Positions 49,372 through 58,590 are shown, counted from the first letter of the stretch. The stretch is DNA of 61,337 nucleotides from Mesorhizobium sp. B2-3-12 (GCF_006442205.1 NZ_VFVR01000016.1:1-61337); one strand, 5' to 3'. Made by a program: numbers and translations. Notes: generated by a model from the sequence alone, not told the origin.

Positions 49372-50571
49372 TTAGCTGGCTCGCGCCTCCGCATTTTGCG
49401 AACTCTTCTCCTTCCGCCGCTTGGTCCAGTCCTCCAGCCAGTCGCGGCTTTGCATCTCGATCAGGCGCGAGGCCGTGCGCTCGAATTCGAACACCTCGAC
49501 GCCGCGCTTGGCCACATAAAGCGCGTGCGGCGGCGCCGCTGCGCTCACCACCAGGCGCATATGATGGTCGTAGAGCGTGTCGATCAGCAGGATGAAGCGC
49601 TTGGCCTCGTTGCGCTTGCCTTCGCCCAGCACCGGGACGTGGTCGATGAGGACGGTCGAGAACCGGCCGGCGATCGCCAGATAATCGCGCGCGCCGAGCG
49701 GCTTCTCGCAGAGATCGGCAAAGGAAAACCGCGCGGCGTCGCCGGCGGCGGCCGGCACCACCAGCTTGCGGCCCTTCAGCGTCAGCGACGTTTCGGATGT
49801 CGGTGCCCCGTGCGTCATCGTCCGCCAGGCCTCGTCCAACGCCTGGTCGGCCGCCGCATCGGCCGGCGTGACATAGACCGGCGTGCGTGCGAGCTTTTCC
49901 AGCCGATAGTCCTTGTCGCTGTCGAGCGACAGCACCAGCGCGTGGCGTTCCAATATGGCGATGAACGGCAGGAAAAGCTGGCGGTTCAACCCGTCACGGT
50001 AGAGGTCTTGCGGCGCCACGTTCGAGGTGGCGACCAGCACGACCCCATTGGCGAACAGCGCCGAAAACAGCCTGGACAGGATCATGGCGTCGGCGATGTC
50101 GGTGACCGAGAACTCGTCGAAGCACAGCACCCAGGCCTGCTCGGCCAGCGCCTTGGCGACCGGCGGGATGGGATCGTCTTCCCTGACAGTGCCTTCCTTG
50201 CGCGCCTGCCGGTGCTTCTGGATGCGGTCCTGCACGTCGGCCATGAAATCGTTGAAATGGACGCGGCGCTTGCGCCGCACCGGCAAGAGCTCGAAGAACA
50301 TGTCCATCAGCATGGTCTTGCCGCGGCCGACGCCGCCATGGATATAGAGACCCTTGACCGCCTCATGCGTCTCGCGCTTGCGGGCAAACAGCCAGCCCAG
50401 CGCACTGGACTTGTGCGCCAGCCGCTTGGCCGAGATCTCCACGGTCAGCCGGTCGAGCGCGGCGGCGATCTCTTCCTGCGCCGCATCGCGTTGGATCGCG
50501 CCCGACACCACCAGATGGTCGTAGCGCTGCCGGACGGTGGCATGGGTCTGGAGGCCGTCACGCAGATGCAT
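49372..50571 (-). CDS. zapE: Cell division protein ZapE (AFG1-like ATPase)
   Basis: This 399-residue AAA-type ATPase of the AFG1/LACE1 family acts with the Z-ring late in division in proteobacteria. Walker A GGVGRGKTML lies at residues 79-88, Walker B VLCFDEFSVTDIADAM follows, and sensor segments include VVLVATSNVAPQDLYRDGLNR. In rhizobia zapE usually lies directly upstream of mdh; here the two are separated by about 2.8 kb of small accessory genes. Confidence 0.95.
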   Translation of the reverse strand: MHLRDGLQTHATVRQRYDHLVVSGAIQRDAAQEEIAAALDRLTVEISAKRLAHKSSALGWLFARKRETHEAVKGLYIHGGVGRGKTMLMDMFFELLPVRRKRRVHFNDFMADVQDRIQKHRQARKEGTVREDDPIPPVAKALAEQAWVLCFDEFSVTDIADAMILSRLFSALFANGVVLVATSNVAPQDLYRDGLNRQLFLPFIAILERHALVLSLDSDKDYRLEKLARTPVYVTPADAAADQALDEAWRTMTHGAPTSETSLTLKGRKLVVPAAAGDAARFSFADLCEKPLGARDYLAIAGRFSTVLIDHVPVLGEGKRNEAKRFILLIDTLYDHHMRLVVSAAAPPHALYVAKRGVEVFEFERTASRLIEMQSRDWLEDWTKRRKEKSSQNAEARAS

Positions 50572-50687
50572 CGGTCACGTCGTTGTTCAGGGCAGGATGC
50601 TCAAGAGAGGGTGGGGTATGTTGAGATTCAGGTCAGGCCGAGCCGCTATGCGCGGGGCGGCATCACCTGAATATCGACACGCCTGGC

Positions 50688-51227
50688 CTATCTTGTAAGC
50701 GAGATCGGCTGCCCGTTGGAAGTCTGGCCGTCGAACTTCGAGCCGCCCGACGAATAGAGCCGCGCCAGCGAGCCGCCATTCTCATCATAAAGCGTCAGCT
50801 GCTTGCCGGCGACGTTCCATGACTTGATGCCATCGATCGGCGCCGGGCAATGCAGCGGCCCGGCGCGGAAGCCGGCGCCGAATTTGGTCTGCGGCGTCGC
50901 CACCTTGCAGCTCTGGCCGGAGACATTGACGTTCCAGACCCCGGCGACAGCTGCCGCGCTGAGGTCCGCGGCACCTGCTGGCGCCGTGCCGTCCGGCGGC
51001 AGCGAGGCGACCTGCGTGTTGGCCGGCGCCGTCGGGAATTGGGAAGGGTCGGTGGTGCCGGGCGACGCCGGCGGCGGCAGCTGGTTGGAGCTCACCTGGC
51101 CAGCGGGGGCTGGCTGCAACGGTGCCGGTTGCTGATCGTCCATCGACGAGAAGCGTGAGGTTGAGCAGCCGCTCGCAACGAGCGCCGCCAGGGATACGGC
51201 CACAAGGCCGCCTTTGGAAAAATTCAT
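50688..51227 (-). CDS. omp19: Omp19/AprI-Inh-family outer-membrane lipoprotein
   Basis: The 179-residue lipoprotein has a lipobox VASGC with Cys21, a Pro/Gln/Ala-rich linker (about 25-85), and a C-terminal Inh-type barrel of about 95 residues. The barrel shows AAVAGVWNVNVSGQSCKVATPQ, CPAPIDGIKSWNVAGKQLTLYD in blocks, and GSKFDGQTSNGQPISLTR. In Brucella, Omp19 inhibits host proteases and protects the bacterium. ATG at 51227 has GGAGG six bases upstream. It is a single-gene unit behind zapE. Confidence 0.9.
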   Translation of the reverse strand: MNFSKGGLVAVSLAALVASGCSTSRFSSMDDQQPAPLQPAPAGQVSSNQLPPPASPGTTDPSQFPTAPANTQVASLPPDGTAPAGAADLSAAAVAGVWNVNVSGQSCKVATPQTKFGAGFRAGPLHCPAPIDGIKSWNVAGKQLTLYDENGGSLARLYSSGGSKFDGQTSNGQPISLTR

Positions 51228-51364
51228 TACAACCTCCGTCGGATCCGGCTGGGGGGAAGCCGTCCGCGCAATAGCACCTCCACCAAGATGGAGAAGGTGG
51301 CGAAATTTCAACCCGATATGGTTAAAATAGGGTTTGCGGCAAGATTGTTGCAAATTTATCGCAA

Positions 51365-51808
51365 TCATTGCGCCAGCGCGGCGCTTGGGACGAACACATA
51401 CCTGTCCGGCCCGACAATATAGCACTCCCGCAGGCCATGCGGCTTGTCGACGGCGCCGGAGAGCACAATGTAGCCATGTTCCAGCGCCGCCGCCTCGACC
51501 GCGTCCGGATCGGCGCCATAGAGGCGCAATTCAATGCCGGCACCGCGTGTCTCGGCGCCGGTGATGACACCTGTCATCGGATTGTCGAGATAGGAATGAT
51601 CCGCATGCAGCATGAAGACCGACCCCAGAAGCTCGATGGCCGCGAAATCCTCGTCGGCATAGATCACCCGGGCGCCCAGCACGTCGCGGCAGAAGGCTTC
51701 CATCGCCTGCATGTCTGACACCAGCAGATTGACGCCGATGCCGCGCGGCAGCGCGCGGCCGAAATCCTCGGCTTTCATCCAGGGCGCCTTCGTCCGCTTC
51801 ATTGCCAT
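51365..51808 (-). CDS. VOC/glyoxalase-fold protein
   Basis: The 147-residue protein has two beta-alpha-beta-beta-beta modules: IGVNLLVSDMQAMEAFCRDVLGA with AIELLGSVFMLHAD, then GIELRLYGADPDAVEAAALEHG with GLRECYIVGPDRYVFVPS. This is the layout of glyoxalase/bleomycin-resistance-type proteins. Metal ligands are not complete enough to assign an activity. AGGAGG lies eight bases before the ATG at 51808. It is divergent from the metallo-hydrolase gene. Confidence 0.87.
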   Translation of the reverse strand: MAMKRTKAPWMKAEDFGRALPRGIGVNLLVSDMQAMEAFCRDVLGARVIYADEDFAAIELLGSVFMLHADHSYLDNPMTGVITGAETRGAGIELRLYGADPDAVEAAALEHGYIVLSGAVDKPHGLRECYIVGPDRYVFVPSAALAQ

Positions 51809-51925
51809 GGCATTGTCCTCCTGATCCCGCGATCCTAACCGAGGCCGCTTCGCCGCCCTTGGCACTCGGCCGGCGCACGCTTGCGCCAGCCGGCGTTCGG
51901 CCTATCTCTGGGGGAACACAACCCA

Positions 51926-52951
51926 GTGGGAGCCGCAAAATTGGCCGCGAGACAGAGAGCCGCCAACCGCTATTACAGCGGCCCGCCCAGCGACCATTTC
52001 GACGGCACCCTGTTCTTCAATCCCGGCGGCCGAATGCCCGGCCCCTTCAAGGATCTGCTGAAATGGCAGTTCAGCGGCCAACGCTCAAAATGGCCTGTGT
52101 CCAGCCCGAGCCCCTTTGCCCAGGCAAAGCCGGCCGCGACGGTCGAAGGCGCCGATCTGACCGTGACCATGGTCGGCCATTCCACCTTGCTGATCCAGAC
52201 CGCGGGGCTGAACATCCTCACCGATCCTGTGTGGTCGCAGCGTAGCTCGCCGTTCTCCTTTGCCGGCCCCAGGCGCGTCAATCCGCCCGGTATCGCTTTT
52301 GGCGATCTGCCGGCGATCGACCTCGTGCTGGTCAGCCACAACCACTATGACCATCTCGACCTCGCCACGCTGAAGCGGTTGAAGGAGAAGCACGATCCGC
52401 CGGTGGTGACGCCGCTCGGCAACGATGCCATCATCGCCGCCGCTGTATCAGGCATGCGGCTTTCCGCCCATGACTGGGGCGACAGGCGCGATGTCGGCCG
52501 TGGCACCACTATCCATGTCGAGCCCGCGCATCACTGGTCGGCACGCGGCGCGCGCGACCGGCGCATGGCGCTGTGGGCGGGCTTCGTCATCGACACGCCG
52601 GGCGGAAAAATCTATTTCGCCGGCGATACCGGCTTCCACGACGGCATCAACTACCGGCTGATGGCTGAAAAACACGGCGGCTTCCGCTTCGCCATCCTGC
52701 CGATCGGCGCCTACGAGCCGCGCTGGTTCATGGCACCGCAGCATCAAAATCCCGAGGAAGCGGTGCAAGGTATGAAACTATGCAACGCCGCCTTCGCCGC
52801 CGGCTGCCATTGGGGCACTTTCCAGCTCACTGACGAGCCGTTCGACGAACCGGTCCGCAAACTGGGCGAAGCGCTGGACGCCGAAGGCGTGCCGCGCGAG
52901 AATTTCCGGGCCTTGCGACCCGGCGAGGCCTGGGACGTGCCGCGGATTTAA
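51926..52951 (+). CDS. Metallo-beta-lactamase-fold hydrolase (NAPE-PLD/UlaG type)
   Basis: The 341-residue protein has the dinuclear-metal motif SHNHYDHLD (His138, His140, Asp142, His143 from the GTG start), then EPAHHWSAR and GDTGFHDG with further ligands. The segment TVTMVGHSTLLIQTAGLNILTDPVWS marks the COG2220 group, which includes NAPE-hydrolysing phospholipase D. A role in phospholipid turnover is possible, not proven. The start is GTG 51926; an upstream TTG at 51881 is in frame. Confidence 0.88.
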   Translation: MGAAKLAARQRAANRYYSGPPSDHFDGTLFFNPGGRMPGPFKDLLKWQFSGQRSKWPVSSPSPFAQAKPAATVEGADLTVTMVGHSTLLIQTAGLNILTDPVWSQRSSPFSFAGPRRVNPPGIAFGDLPAIDLVLVSHNHYDHLDLATLKRLKEKHDPPVVTPLGNDAIIAAAVSGMRLSAHDWGDRRDVGRGTTIHVEPAHHWSARGARDRRMALWAGFVIDTPGGKIYFAGDTGFHDGINYRLMAEKHGGFRFAILPIGAYEPRWFMAPQHQNPEEAVQGMKLCNAAFAAGCHWGTFQLTDEPFDEPVRKLGEALDAEGVPRENFRALRPGEAWDVPRI

Positions 52952-53027
52952 TGGCCTCGACAGAATGGCCGTTTACGCTGCCGTGGTTTTCGCTGATGGT
53001 CGTCCCCGGACAGAATAGGGGAATCAG

Positions 53028-53594
53028 ATGAAGTCGATCATGGCGGGTCTTTTGGCGCTGGCGGTCTCGGTGCCGGCGGCTTTCGCGGGCGAGATCGGCG
53101 ACCGGGCGGCCGAGGCCGAGAAACTTCTCCAATCGGGCGATGGCGCCGCTGCGCTGGAGAAGTTCGGCAGCGCCCAGGAGGCGCTCTGGAAGGCGATGCC
53201 GCTTGCCGTGATGAACGTCAAGCAGGTGGATACAGCCTCCGGCTTCGGCATCTACAGTGAACGCGCCAACCATGTGTACAAACAAGGCGAGCGGGTCGCT
53301 CTCTACATGGAGCCGGTTGGCTACGGCTATGGCTCGGACGGGCTCGGCAACAGCTCGATCGCGCTCTCCGTCGACCTGACCGTCCTTTCCGAGGCCGGTG
53401 AAAAACTTGGCACCTTCGAAAAGATCGGCCGCGTGCAGGTCGCCTCGCGTTCGCACAACCGCGAACTGTTCTTCAAGCTGGACCTCTCCCTCACCGGCCT
53501 GCCGCCCGGCAAATACCGCTGTGACTTCGTCATGCATGACGAGAATTCGAGCAAGACGGCCCCCTTCAGCACGGATGTCGAGATCGCCGGCTGA
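53028..53594 (+). CDS. Periplasmic protein, unknown
   Basis: The 188-residue protein has a signal peptide ending VPAAFAGE and a mature beta-rich domain: GIYSERANHVYKQGERVALYMEPVGYGYG, then ALSVDLTVLSEAGEKLG, then KLDLSLTGLPPGKYRCDFVMHDENSSKTA. This is an immunoglobulin-like layout. A short helical repeat-like start (AAEAEKLLQSGDGAAALEKFGSAQEAL) resembles TPR-type segments. I do not recognise the family. It stands 15 bases before the broken acetyltransferase gene. Confidence 0.82.
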   Translation: MKSIMAGLLALAVSVPAAFAGEIGDRAAEAEKLLQSGDGAAALEKFGSAQEALWKAMPLAVMNVKQVDTASGFGIYSERANHVYKQGERVALYMEPVGYGYGSDGLGNSSIALSVDLTVLSEAGEKLGTFEKIGRVQVASRSHNRELFFKLDLSLTGLPPGKYRCDFVMHDENSSKTAPFSTDVEIAG

Positions 53595-53609
53595 GGCGGG
53601 TTCAAGAAA

Positions 53610-54169
53610 ATGTCCGACAGAGACGGCAACAGGACAATTCACCGCGGGACGCCGGAATCGGCGGCCATGCTGGCGAATGTCAGGCGGGCGATGGCGATCA
53701 CCGCCCGGCTCAACCGCCTGACGTTCGACGATGCGGACGAAGTCAGGGCCTTGTTCAGCCAGCTCATCGGCCAGGAGGTGGACGCGAGTTTCCTGCTGAT
53801 CCCGCCATCTATACGGCAGGAGGCGACGAAATCCGCGTCGGGCGCAACGTCTTCGTCAATCAGAACTGCACTTTCTATGATATCGGCGGCCTCGACATCG
53901 CCGACGATGTGATGATCGGGCCAAATGTGAGCATCATCACGACGGGCCATCCGCTCGACCCGTCGCAGCGCCGCGCCGTCACGCTCGGAAAGCCGATCGC
54001 CATCGAGAGAAATGTCTGGATCGCGGCTGGTGCGACTGTCATCGGCGGGGTGACGGTGGGCGAAAACGCGGTGGTGGCCGCCGGTTCGGTGGTTACCAGG
54101 AACGTTCCCCCAAATACCCTTGTCGGCGGCAATCCGGCACAGGTCATCAGGTCGATTGGCGCCGACTGA
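53610..54169 (+). pseudogene. Maltose/galactoside O-acetyltransferase-type gene with a frameshift
   Basis: The first frame gives the N-terminal helical cap of the Maa/LacA family (RRAMAITARLNRLTFDDADEV, ALFSQLIGQEVDASFLLIPP). It then goes off frame at 53808. The left-handed beta-helix continues one frame over: IYTAGGDEIRVGRNVFVNQN, then IGPNVSIITTGHPLDPSQR with the catalytic His, to AQVIRSIGAD and stop at 54169. A single missing T (CCA-TTC-TAT expected, CCATCTAT found) would restore a protein of about 186 residues. It may be a genuine loss or a sequencing error. Confidence 0.85.
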
Positions 54170-54204
54170 ACGACACCCGCAAGGGGCTATCCCCTCGCAG
54201 CTCG

Positions 54205-54229
54205 GGAACCCAAGCGCGACGGCCGCGTT
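54205..54229 (+). promoter_or_regulatory. EcfG-type general stress promoter
   Basis: GGAAC, 16 bases, CGTT, ending 40 bases before the ATG of the DUF1328 gene, in the right direction. Confidence 0.75.
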
Positions 54230-54269
54230 TTTCGACCGGTTTCAATGTGTTCGGCTTGCGAGGCATACC

Positions 54270-54431
54270 ATGCTTAAATGGATCATCATTCTCCTGATCA
54301 TCGCCGCCGCTGCGAGCCTGCTCGGCATGCCGGCACTGGCCGGCGCGGCCGCCACCGGTGCGCGCATTCTCATCGGCATCGTGCTCGTCATCTTCCTGTT
54401 GATCCTGCTTGGGGTCTTCGCGGTGACGTAA
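54270..54431 (+). CDS. DUF1328 small membrane protein
   Basis: The 53-residue protein has two spans joined by a short loop: MLKWIIILLIIAAAASLLGM, then ILIGIVLVIFLLILLGVFA, with GAAATGA between. This is the YtjA/DUF1328 layout. These proteins are often stress-induced in proteobacteria. The ATG at 54270 is preferred because the family starts MLxWxxxFL. The EcfG-type promoter upstream fits a stress role. Confidence 0.88.
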   Translation: MLKWIIILLIIAAAASLLGMPALAGAAATGARILIGIVLVIFLLILLGVFAVT

Positions 54432-54523
54432 GTCCGCCGCCTTTGCCGTGAAAGCGCTGCGCACTGGTAATTCCTGCCCATTTCCGCCATATAGCGCCGA
54501 ACGGACATGGAATTTTCGGAGCA

Positions 54524-55408
54524 ATGGCAGGCACGGCCCCTTTCGCCAAGATGAACGGCATCGGCAACGAAATCATCGTTGCCGATATGCGTGGTCGTGC
54601 GGATCGGGTGACGGCCGCGGCCGCCATCGCGCTCAATGCCGACGCCGCGACGCGGTTCGACCAGATCATGGCGATCCACGACGCCAGGACGCCGGGCACT
54701 GCCTATTTCGTCGACATCCTGAATTCCGACGGGTCGGGGGCGCAGGCCTGCGGCAACGGCATGCGCTGCGTCGTCCAGGCACTGGCCGCCGAGACCGGCG
54801 AGAAGACCTTCACCTTCGAGACCGTGGCCGGCATCCTCAATGCCCGCGAACACGCCGACGGCTCGATCTCCGTCGACATGGGCACGCCGCGCTTCGGCTG
54901 GCGCGACATTCCGCTGGCCGAGGAGTTCCGCGACACCCGTATGATCGAGTTGCAGGTCGGCCCGATCGACGCGCCGGTGCTGCATTCGCCTTCCGCTGTC
55001 TCGATGGGCAATCCGCACGCCATCTTCTGGGTCGACAACGACGTCTGGACTTATGAGCTCGACCGTTTCGGTCCGCTCTTGGAAAACCATCCGATTTTTC
55101 CCGAGCGCGCCAACATCACCATCGCCCAGGTGACCTCGCCCGATTCGATGACCATCCGCACCTGGGAGCGCGGCGCCGGCCTGACCAAGGCCTGCGGCAC
55201 CGCCTCCTGCGCGGCTGTCGTTGCCGCCGCGCGCACCAGGCGCACCGGCCGCAGCGTCAACCTGCTGACGCCTGGCGGCGGCACGCTGCATGTCGAATGG
55301 CGCGATGACGACCACGTCATCCTGACCGGCGCGGCCGAATGGGAATTTTCCGGCAGCTTCGATCCTTCGAACGGCGCCTGGGTCCGCGACACCGAAAGCG
55401 CGGCCTGA
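54524..55408 (+). CDS. dapF: Diaminopimelate epimerase
   Basis: This 294-residue enzyme makes meso-diaminopimelate for peptidoglycan and lysine. The two catalytic Cys are Cys76 (SGAQACGNGMRC) and Cys224 (GLTKACGTASCAA), placed in the two mirrored halves typical of the family. Start MAGTAPFAKMNGIGNEIIV. The stop shares one base with the mtaB start. Confidence 0.97.
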   Translation: MAGTAPFAKMNGIGNEIIVADMRGRADRVTAAAAIALNADAATRFDQIMAIHDARTPGTAYFVDILNSDGSGAQACGNGMRCVVQALAAETGEKTFTFETVAGILNAREHADGSISVDMGTPRFGWRDIPLAEEFRDTRMIELQVGPIDAPVLHSPSAVSMGNPHAIFWVDNDVWTYELDRFGPLLENHPIFPERANITIAQVTSPDSMTIRTWERGAGLTKACGTASCAAVVAAARTRRTGRSVNLLTPGGGTLHVEWRDDDHVILTGAAEWEFSGSFDPSNGAWVRDTESAA

Positions 55409-56733
55409 TGTCGGCTCTGTCCAAGGACGTCGACGTGGCGAAGCAGCCCGGCCGCATCGAAATGGTGACCTTCGGCTGCCGCCTCAACACCTATGAATCC
55501 GAAGTGATGCGGCGCGAGGCCGAAAGTGCCGGCCTCGGCGCGCTGGACGGCGGTGCCGTCATCTTCAACACCTGCGCCGTCACCGGTGAAGCCGTGCGCC
55601 AGGCCAGGCAGGCGATCCGCAAGGCGCGCCGCGACAACCCGGCCGCGCGTATCATCGTCACCGGCTGCGCCGCGCAGACCGAGCCCGAAAAATTCGCCAC
55701 CATGGACGAGGTCGATCTCGTGCTTGGCAATGAGGAAAAGCTCAAGGCCAATTCCTATCGTGCGCTGCCGGATTTCGGCGTCAACGACACCGAAAAGGCA
55801 CGCGTCAACGACATCTTCTCGGTGCGCGAAACCGCCGGCCACATGGTCGACGCCATCGAGGGCCGCGCGCGCGCCTTCGTGCAAGTGCAGAATGGCTGCG
55901 ACCATCGCTGTACCTTCTGCATCATCCCCTATGGCCGCGGCAATTCGCGCTCGGTGCCGATGGGCGCCGTGGTCGAGCAGGTCAAGCGCCTGGCGGGCAA
56001 CGGCTATGCAGAGGTCGTGCTGACCGGCGTCGACATGACCAGTTTCGGCGCCGACCTGCCTGGTGCGCCCAAGCTCGGCAAATTGGTGAAAACCATCCTG
56101 AAACAGGTGCCCGACGTGAAGCGGCTCAGGCTGTCCTCCATCGATTCGATCGAGGCCGACGAGGACTTGCTCGACGCCATCGCCACCGAATCCAGGCTGA
56201 TGCCGCATCTGCATCTGTCGCTGCAGTCGGGCGACGACATGATCCTCAAGCGCATGAAGCGCCGGCATCTGCGCGACCAGTCGATCCGCTTTTGCGAGGA
56301 TGTGCGCAAGCTCCGTCCCGGCATTGTCTTCGGCGCCGACATCATCGCCGGCTTCCCGACCGAGACCGAAGCCATGTTCGAGAATTCCGAAAAAATCGTC
56401 GAGGAATGCGGCCTGACCCACCTCCATGTCTTCCCGTTTTCACCGCGCGAAGGCACTCCCGCCGCGCGCATGCCGCAGGTTCGCCGCGAACTGGTCAAGC
56501 AACGCGCCGCCCGGCTGCGCGCCGCCGGCGAAGCGGCCTACCAGCGCCATCTGTCGTCCATGGCCGGCAGCCGCCAGTCGATCCTGATCGAGCGCGACGG
56601 CCTCGGGCGCACCGAAGGGTTCACGCTTGCCGCACTCGGCACCGGCGCGCCGGGCGAGATCGTCGAAGCTGAAATAACCGGCCACGATGGCATCAGGCTG
56701 ACAGCCGCCCCCCTTGCCGCCCGCGCCGCCTGA
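55408..56733 (+). CDS. mtaB: tRNA t6A37 methylthiotransferase MtaB
   Basis: The 441-residue radical-SAM enzyme adds a methylthio group to t6A37 of tRNA. The MTTase N-terminal domain has cluster Cys24, Cys56 and Cys87. The radical-SAM cluster is Cys164-x3-Cys168-x2-Cys171 in NGCDHRCTFCIIPYGRG. A TRAM-like C-terminus is present. The motif FGCRLNTYESEVM marks MtaB rather than MiaB. The ATG overlaps the dapF stop (TGATG). Confidence 0.93.
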   Translation: MSALSKDVDVAKQPGRIEMVTFGCRLNTYESEVMRREAESAGLGALDGGAVIFNTCAVTGEAVRQARQAIRKARRDNPAARIIVTGCAAQTEPEKFATMDEVDLVLGNEEKLKANSYRALPDFGVNDTEKARVNDIFSVRETAGHMVDAIEGRARAFVQVQNGCDHRCTFCIIPYGRGNSRSVPMGAVVEQVKRLAGNGYAEVVLTGVDMTSFGADLPGAPKLGKLVKTILKQVPDVKRLRLSSIDSIEADEDLLDAIATESRLMPHLHLSLQSGDDMILKRMKRRHLRDQSIRFCEDVRKLRPGIVFGADIIAGFPTETEAMFENSEKIVEECGLTHLHVFPFSPREGTPAARMPQVRRELVKQRAARLRAAGEAAYQRHLSSMAGSRQSILIERDGLGRTEGFTLAALGTGAPGEIVEAEITGHDGIRLTAAPLAARAA

Positions 56734-56745
56734 GAACGCAAAAGC

Positions 56746-58533
56746 ATGGCTGGTTTTTTCAAGAAGATATTTTCGTTCGGCAAGAAGGAGGTGGTCGAGG
56801 AGCGCATCGACGAGACCGCTCCGCTGCCGCCGATCAAATGGGAACAGCTCGACGCGCTGAAGCCGGCTGCCGAGCAGGCCCTGCCGGAGTTTTTGAAGCG
56901 CGAGGAGGTTGCGGCGGAAGCCGCGCCTGGACCGGCGCCCGAGGAACCCAAGCCCGAACCTGTCCCAACCATTCCGCCGGCGCCGGAGCCGACCGTTCCG
57001 TCGGAACCGGAACGGCAGCCGGAGCCTGCTCCGGAAGAGAAGCCGGCGCCCCCGCCCCAGACGCCTGAACCGCCCGCGCCCGAGGAGATCCCGCCGCCGC
57101 CCGTGGTTCCTGAGCCCACGCCCGAGCCGCGGCCGCAAGAAACCCCGCCCGCGCCATCCGAGCCGGAGATCGCTCCGTCGCCTCCGGAAAGGCAGCCGGA
57201 ACCCGCGCCGGTCGAAGTGCCGGCCGACATGCCCGCACCGGTCGAGGTGCCGCCGGCGTCGCCGGTTGAAGCCCCCCAGTCGGCCTCCGAGCAGCCAACG
57301 TCCGAAGCCGGCGCTGCCCCTCATCCGCCTGCCGGCACCTTCTCCCCGTATAGGGACGGGGAGAAGAGAGAAGCTTCGCCGCTGGCGCCGTCTTCCCAGG
57401 TCGCGCCTGCGACCGAAGCGCCTTCAGCCGAGATCGCTCCGCCCATCCGCCAGCCGGCACCGGTCGAGACACAGCCGGTCATCGCCGAGATCGCGCCCGA
57501 GCCTCAATCGATCCCGCAACCCGCCCCGGAAGCAAAACCCGCGCCCGGGAAGGTAACTGTTGCCAAGAAGGTCGAGCAGAAGGCTGAACCGGTAAAGGCG
57601 CCGGAGCCTGCGCCGAGGCGATCCTGGTTCCAGCGCATGCGCGACGGGCTCGCCCGGTCCTCGCGCGAACTAACCGGCAACATCGCCGGCGTCTTCACCA
57701 AGCGCAAGCTGGACGAGGAGACGCTGCAGGACCTGGAGGACGTGCTGATCCGCGCCGATCTCGGCGTGGAAACCGCGCTTCGTATCACGGACGCGCTGGC
57801 CGCAAGCCGCTACGGCAAGGACGTCTCCGATACAGACGTGCGCACCGTCATGGCGACCGAGGTCGAAAAGGTGCTGACCCCTGTCGCCCGATCGCTGGAG
57901 CTCGATCTGTCGCACAAGCCGCATGTCATCCTGGTGGTCGGCGTCAACGGCACCGGCAAGACCACGACGATCGGCAAGCTCGCCGCCAAGCTGACCGATG
58001 GCGGCCTGTCGGTGATGCTGGCCGCCGGCGACACGTTCCGCGCCGCCGCCATCGAACAGCTGAAGATCTGGGGCGAACGCACGAAATCGCCGGTCATTGC
58101 CTCCAAACTCGGCGCCGATGCCGCCGGCCTTGCCTATGACGCCTTCGAACGGGCAAAGGAAGCGGGCTCGGACGTGCTGATCATCGACACCGCCGGGCGG
58201 CTGCAGAACAAGACCGAGCTGATGGCGGAGCTGGAAAAGATCGTCCGCGTGCTCGGCAAGCTCGATCCCGAAGCGCCGCACACCGTGCTGCAGACGGTCG
58301 ACGCCACCACCGGCCAGAACGCGCTCAACCAGGTCGAGATCTTCCGCAACATCGCCGGCGTCAACGGCCTGGTGATGACCAAGCTGGACGGCACGGCGCG
58401 CGGCGGTATTTTGGTGGCGATCGCGGCAAAGCACAAATTGCCAGTCTATTTCATCGGCGTCGGCGAACAGGTCGACGACCTCGAACCTTTCTCGGCAAGC
58501 GAATTCGCCAGGGCGATCGCTGGCGTGGCTTGA
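56746..58533 (+). CDS. ftsY: Signal recognition particle receptor FtsY, with long Pro/Glu linker
   Basis: This 595-residue SRP receptor GTPase docks ribosome-SRP complexes at the membrane. The C-terminal NG domain (about 290-595) has G1 GVNGTGKTTT at 399-408, DTFRAAAIEQL, DTAGRLQNK and TKLDGTARGG. The N-terminal about 280 residues are an acidic Pro/Glu/Ala linker, longer than in most relatives. Residues about 191-214 (APHPPAGTFSPYRDGEKREA) are encoded by a palindromic intergenic repeat inserted in frame. It follows mtaB by 12 bases. Confidence 0.96.
   Translation: MAGFFKKIFSFGKKEVVEERIDETAPLPPIKWEQLDALKPAAEQALPEFLKREEVAAEAAPGPAPEEPKPEPVPTIPPAPEPTVPSEPERQPEPAPEEKPAPPPQTPEPPAPEEIPPPPVVPEPTPEPRPQETPPAPSEPEIAPSPPERQPEPAPVEVPADMPAPVEVPPASPVEAPQSASEQPTSEAGAAPHPPAGTFSPYRDGEKREASPLAPSSQVAPATEAPSAEIAPPIRQPAPVETQPVIAEIAPEPQSIPQPAPEAKPAPGKVTVAKKVEQKAEPVKAPEPAPRRSWFQRMRDGLARSSRELTGNIAGVFTKRKLDEETLQDLEDVLIRADLGVETALRITDALAASRYGKDVSDTDVRTVMATEVEKVLTPVARSLELDLSHKPHVILVVGVNGTGKTTTIGKLAAKLTDGGLSVMLAAGDTFRAAAIEQLKIWGERTKSPVIASKLGADAAGLAYDAFERAKEAGSDVLIIDTAGRLQNKTELMAELEKIVRVLGKLDPEAPHTVLQTVDATTGQNALNQVEIFRNIAGVNGLVMTKLDGTARGGILVAIAAKHKLPVYFIGVGEQVDDLEPFSASEFARAIAGVA
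57316..57386. repeat. Palindromic intergenic repeat inside the ftsY coding sequence
   Basis: About 70 bases match the right half (reverse complement) of the 13.4 kb element: CCCCTCAT, a GCCTGCCGG block, the hairpin TTCTCCCCGTATAG-GGACGGGGAGAA, then GAAGCTTC and CGCCG. The reading frame stays open through it and adds about 24 residues to the linker of FtsY. Confidence 0.8.
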
Positions 58534-58590
58534 ACAGGCGCGATGCCGGAAGTGAGGCTTCCGGCCAGGATCGTGCGTTAGAAGGAAACC

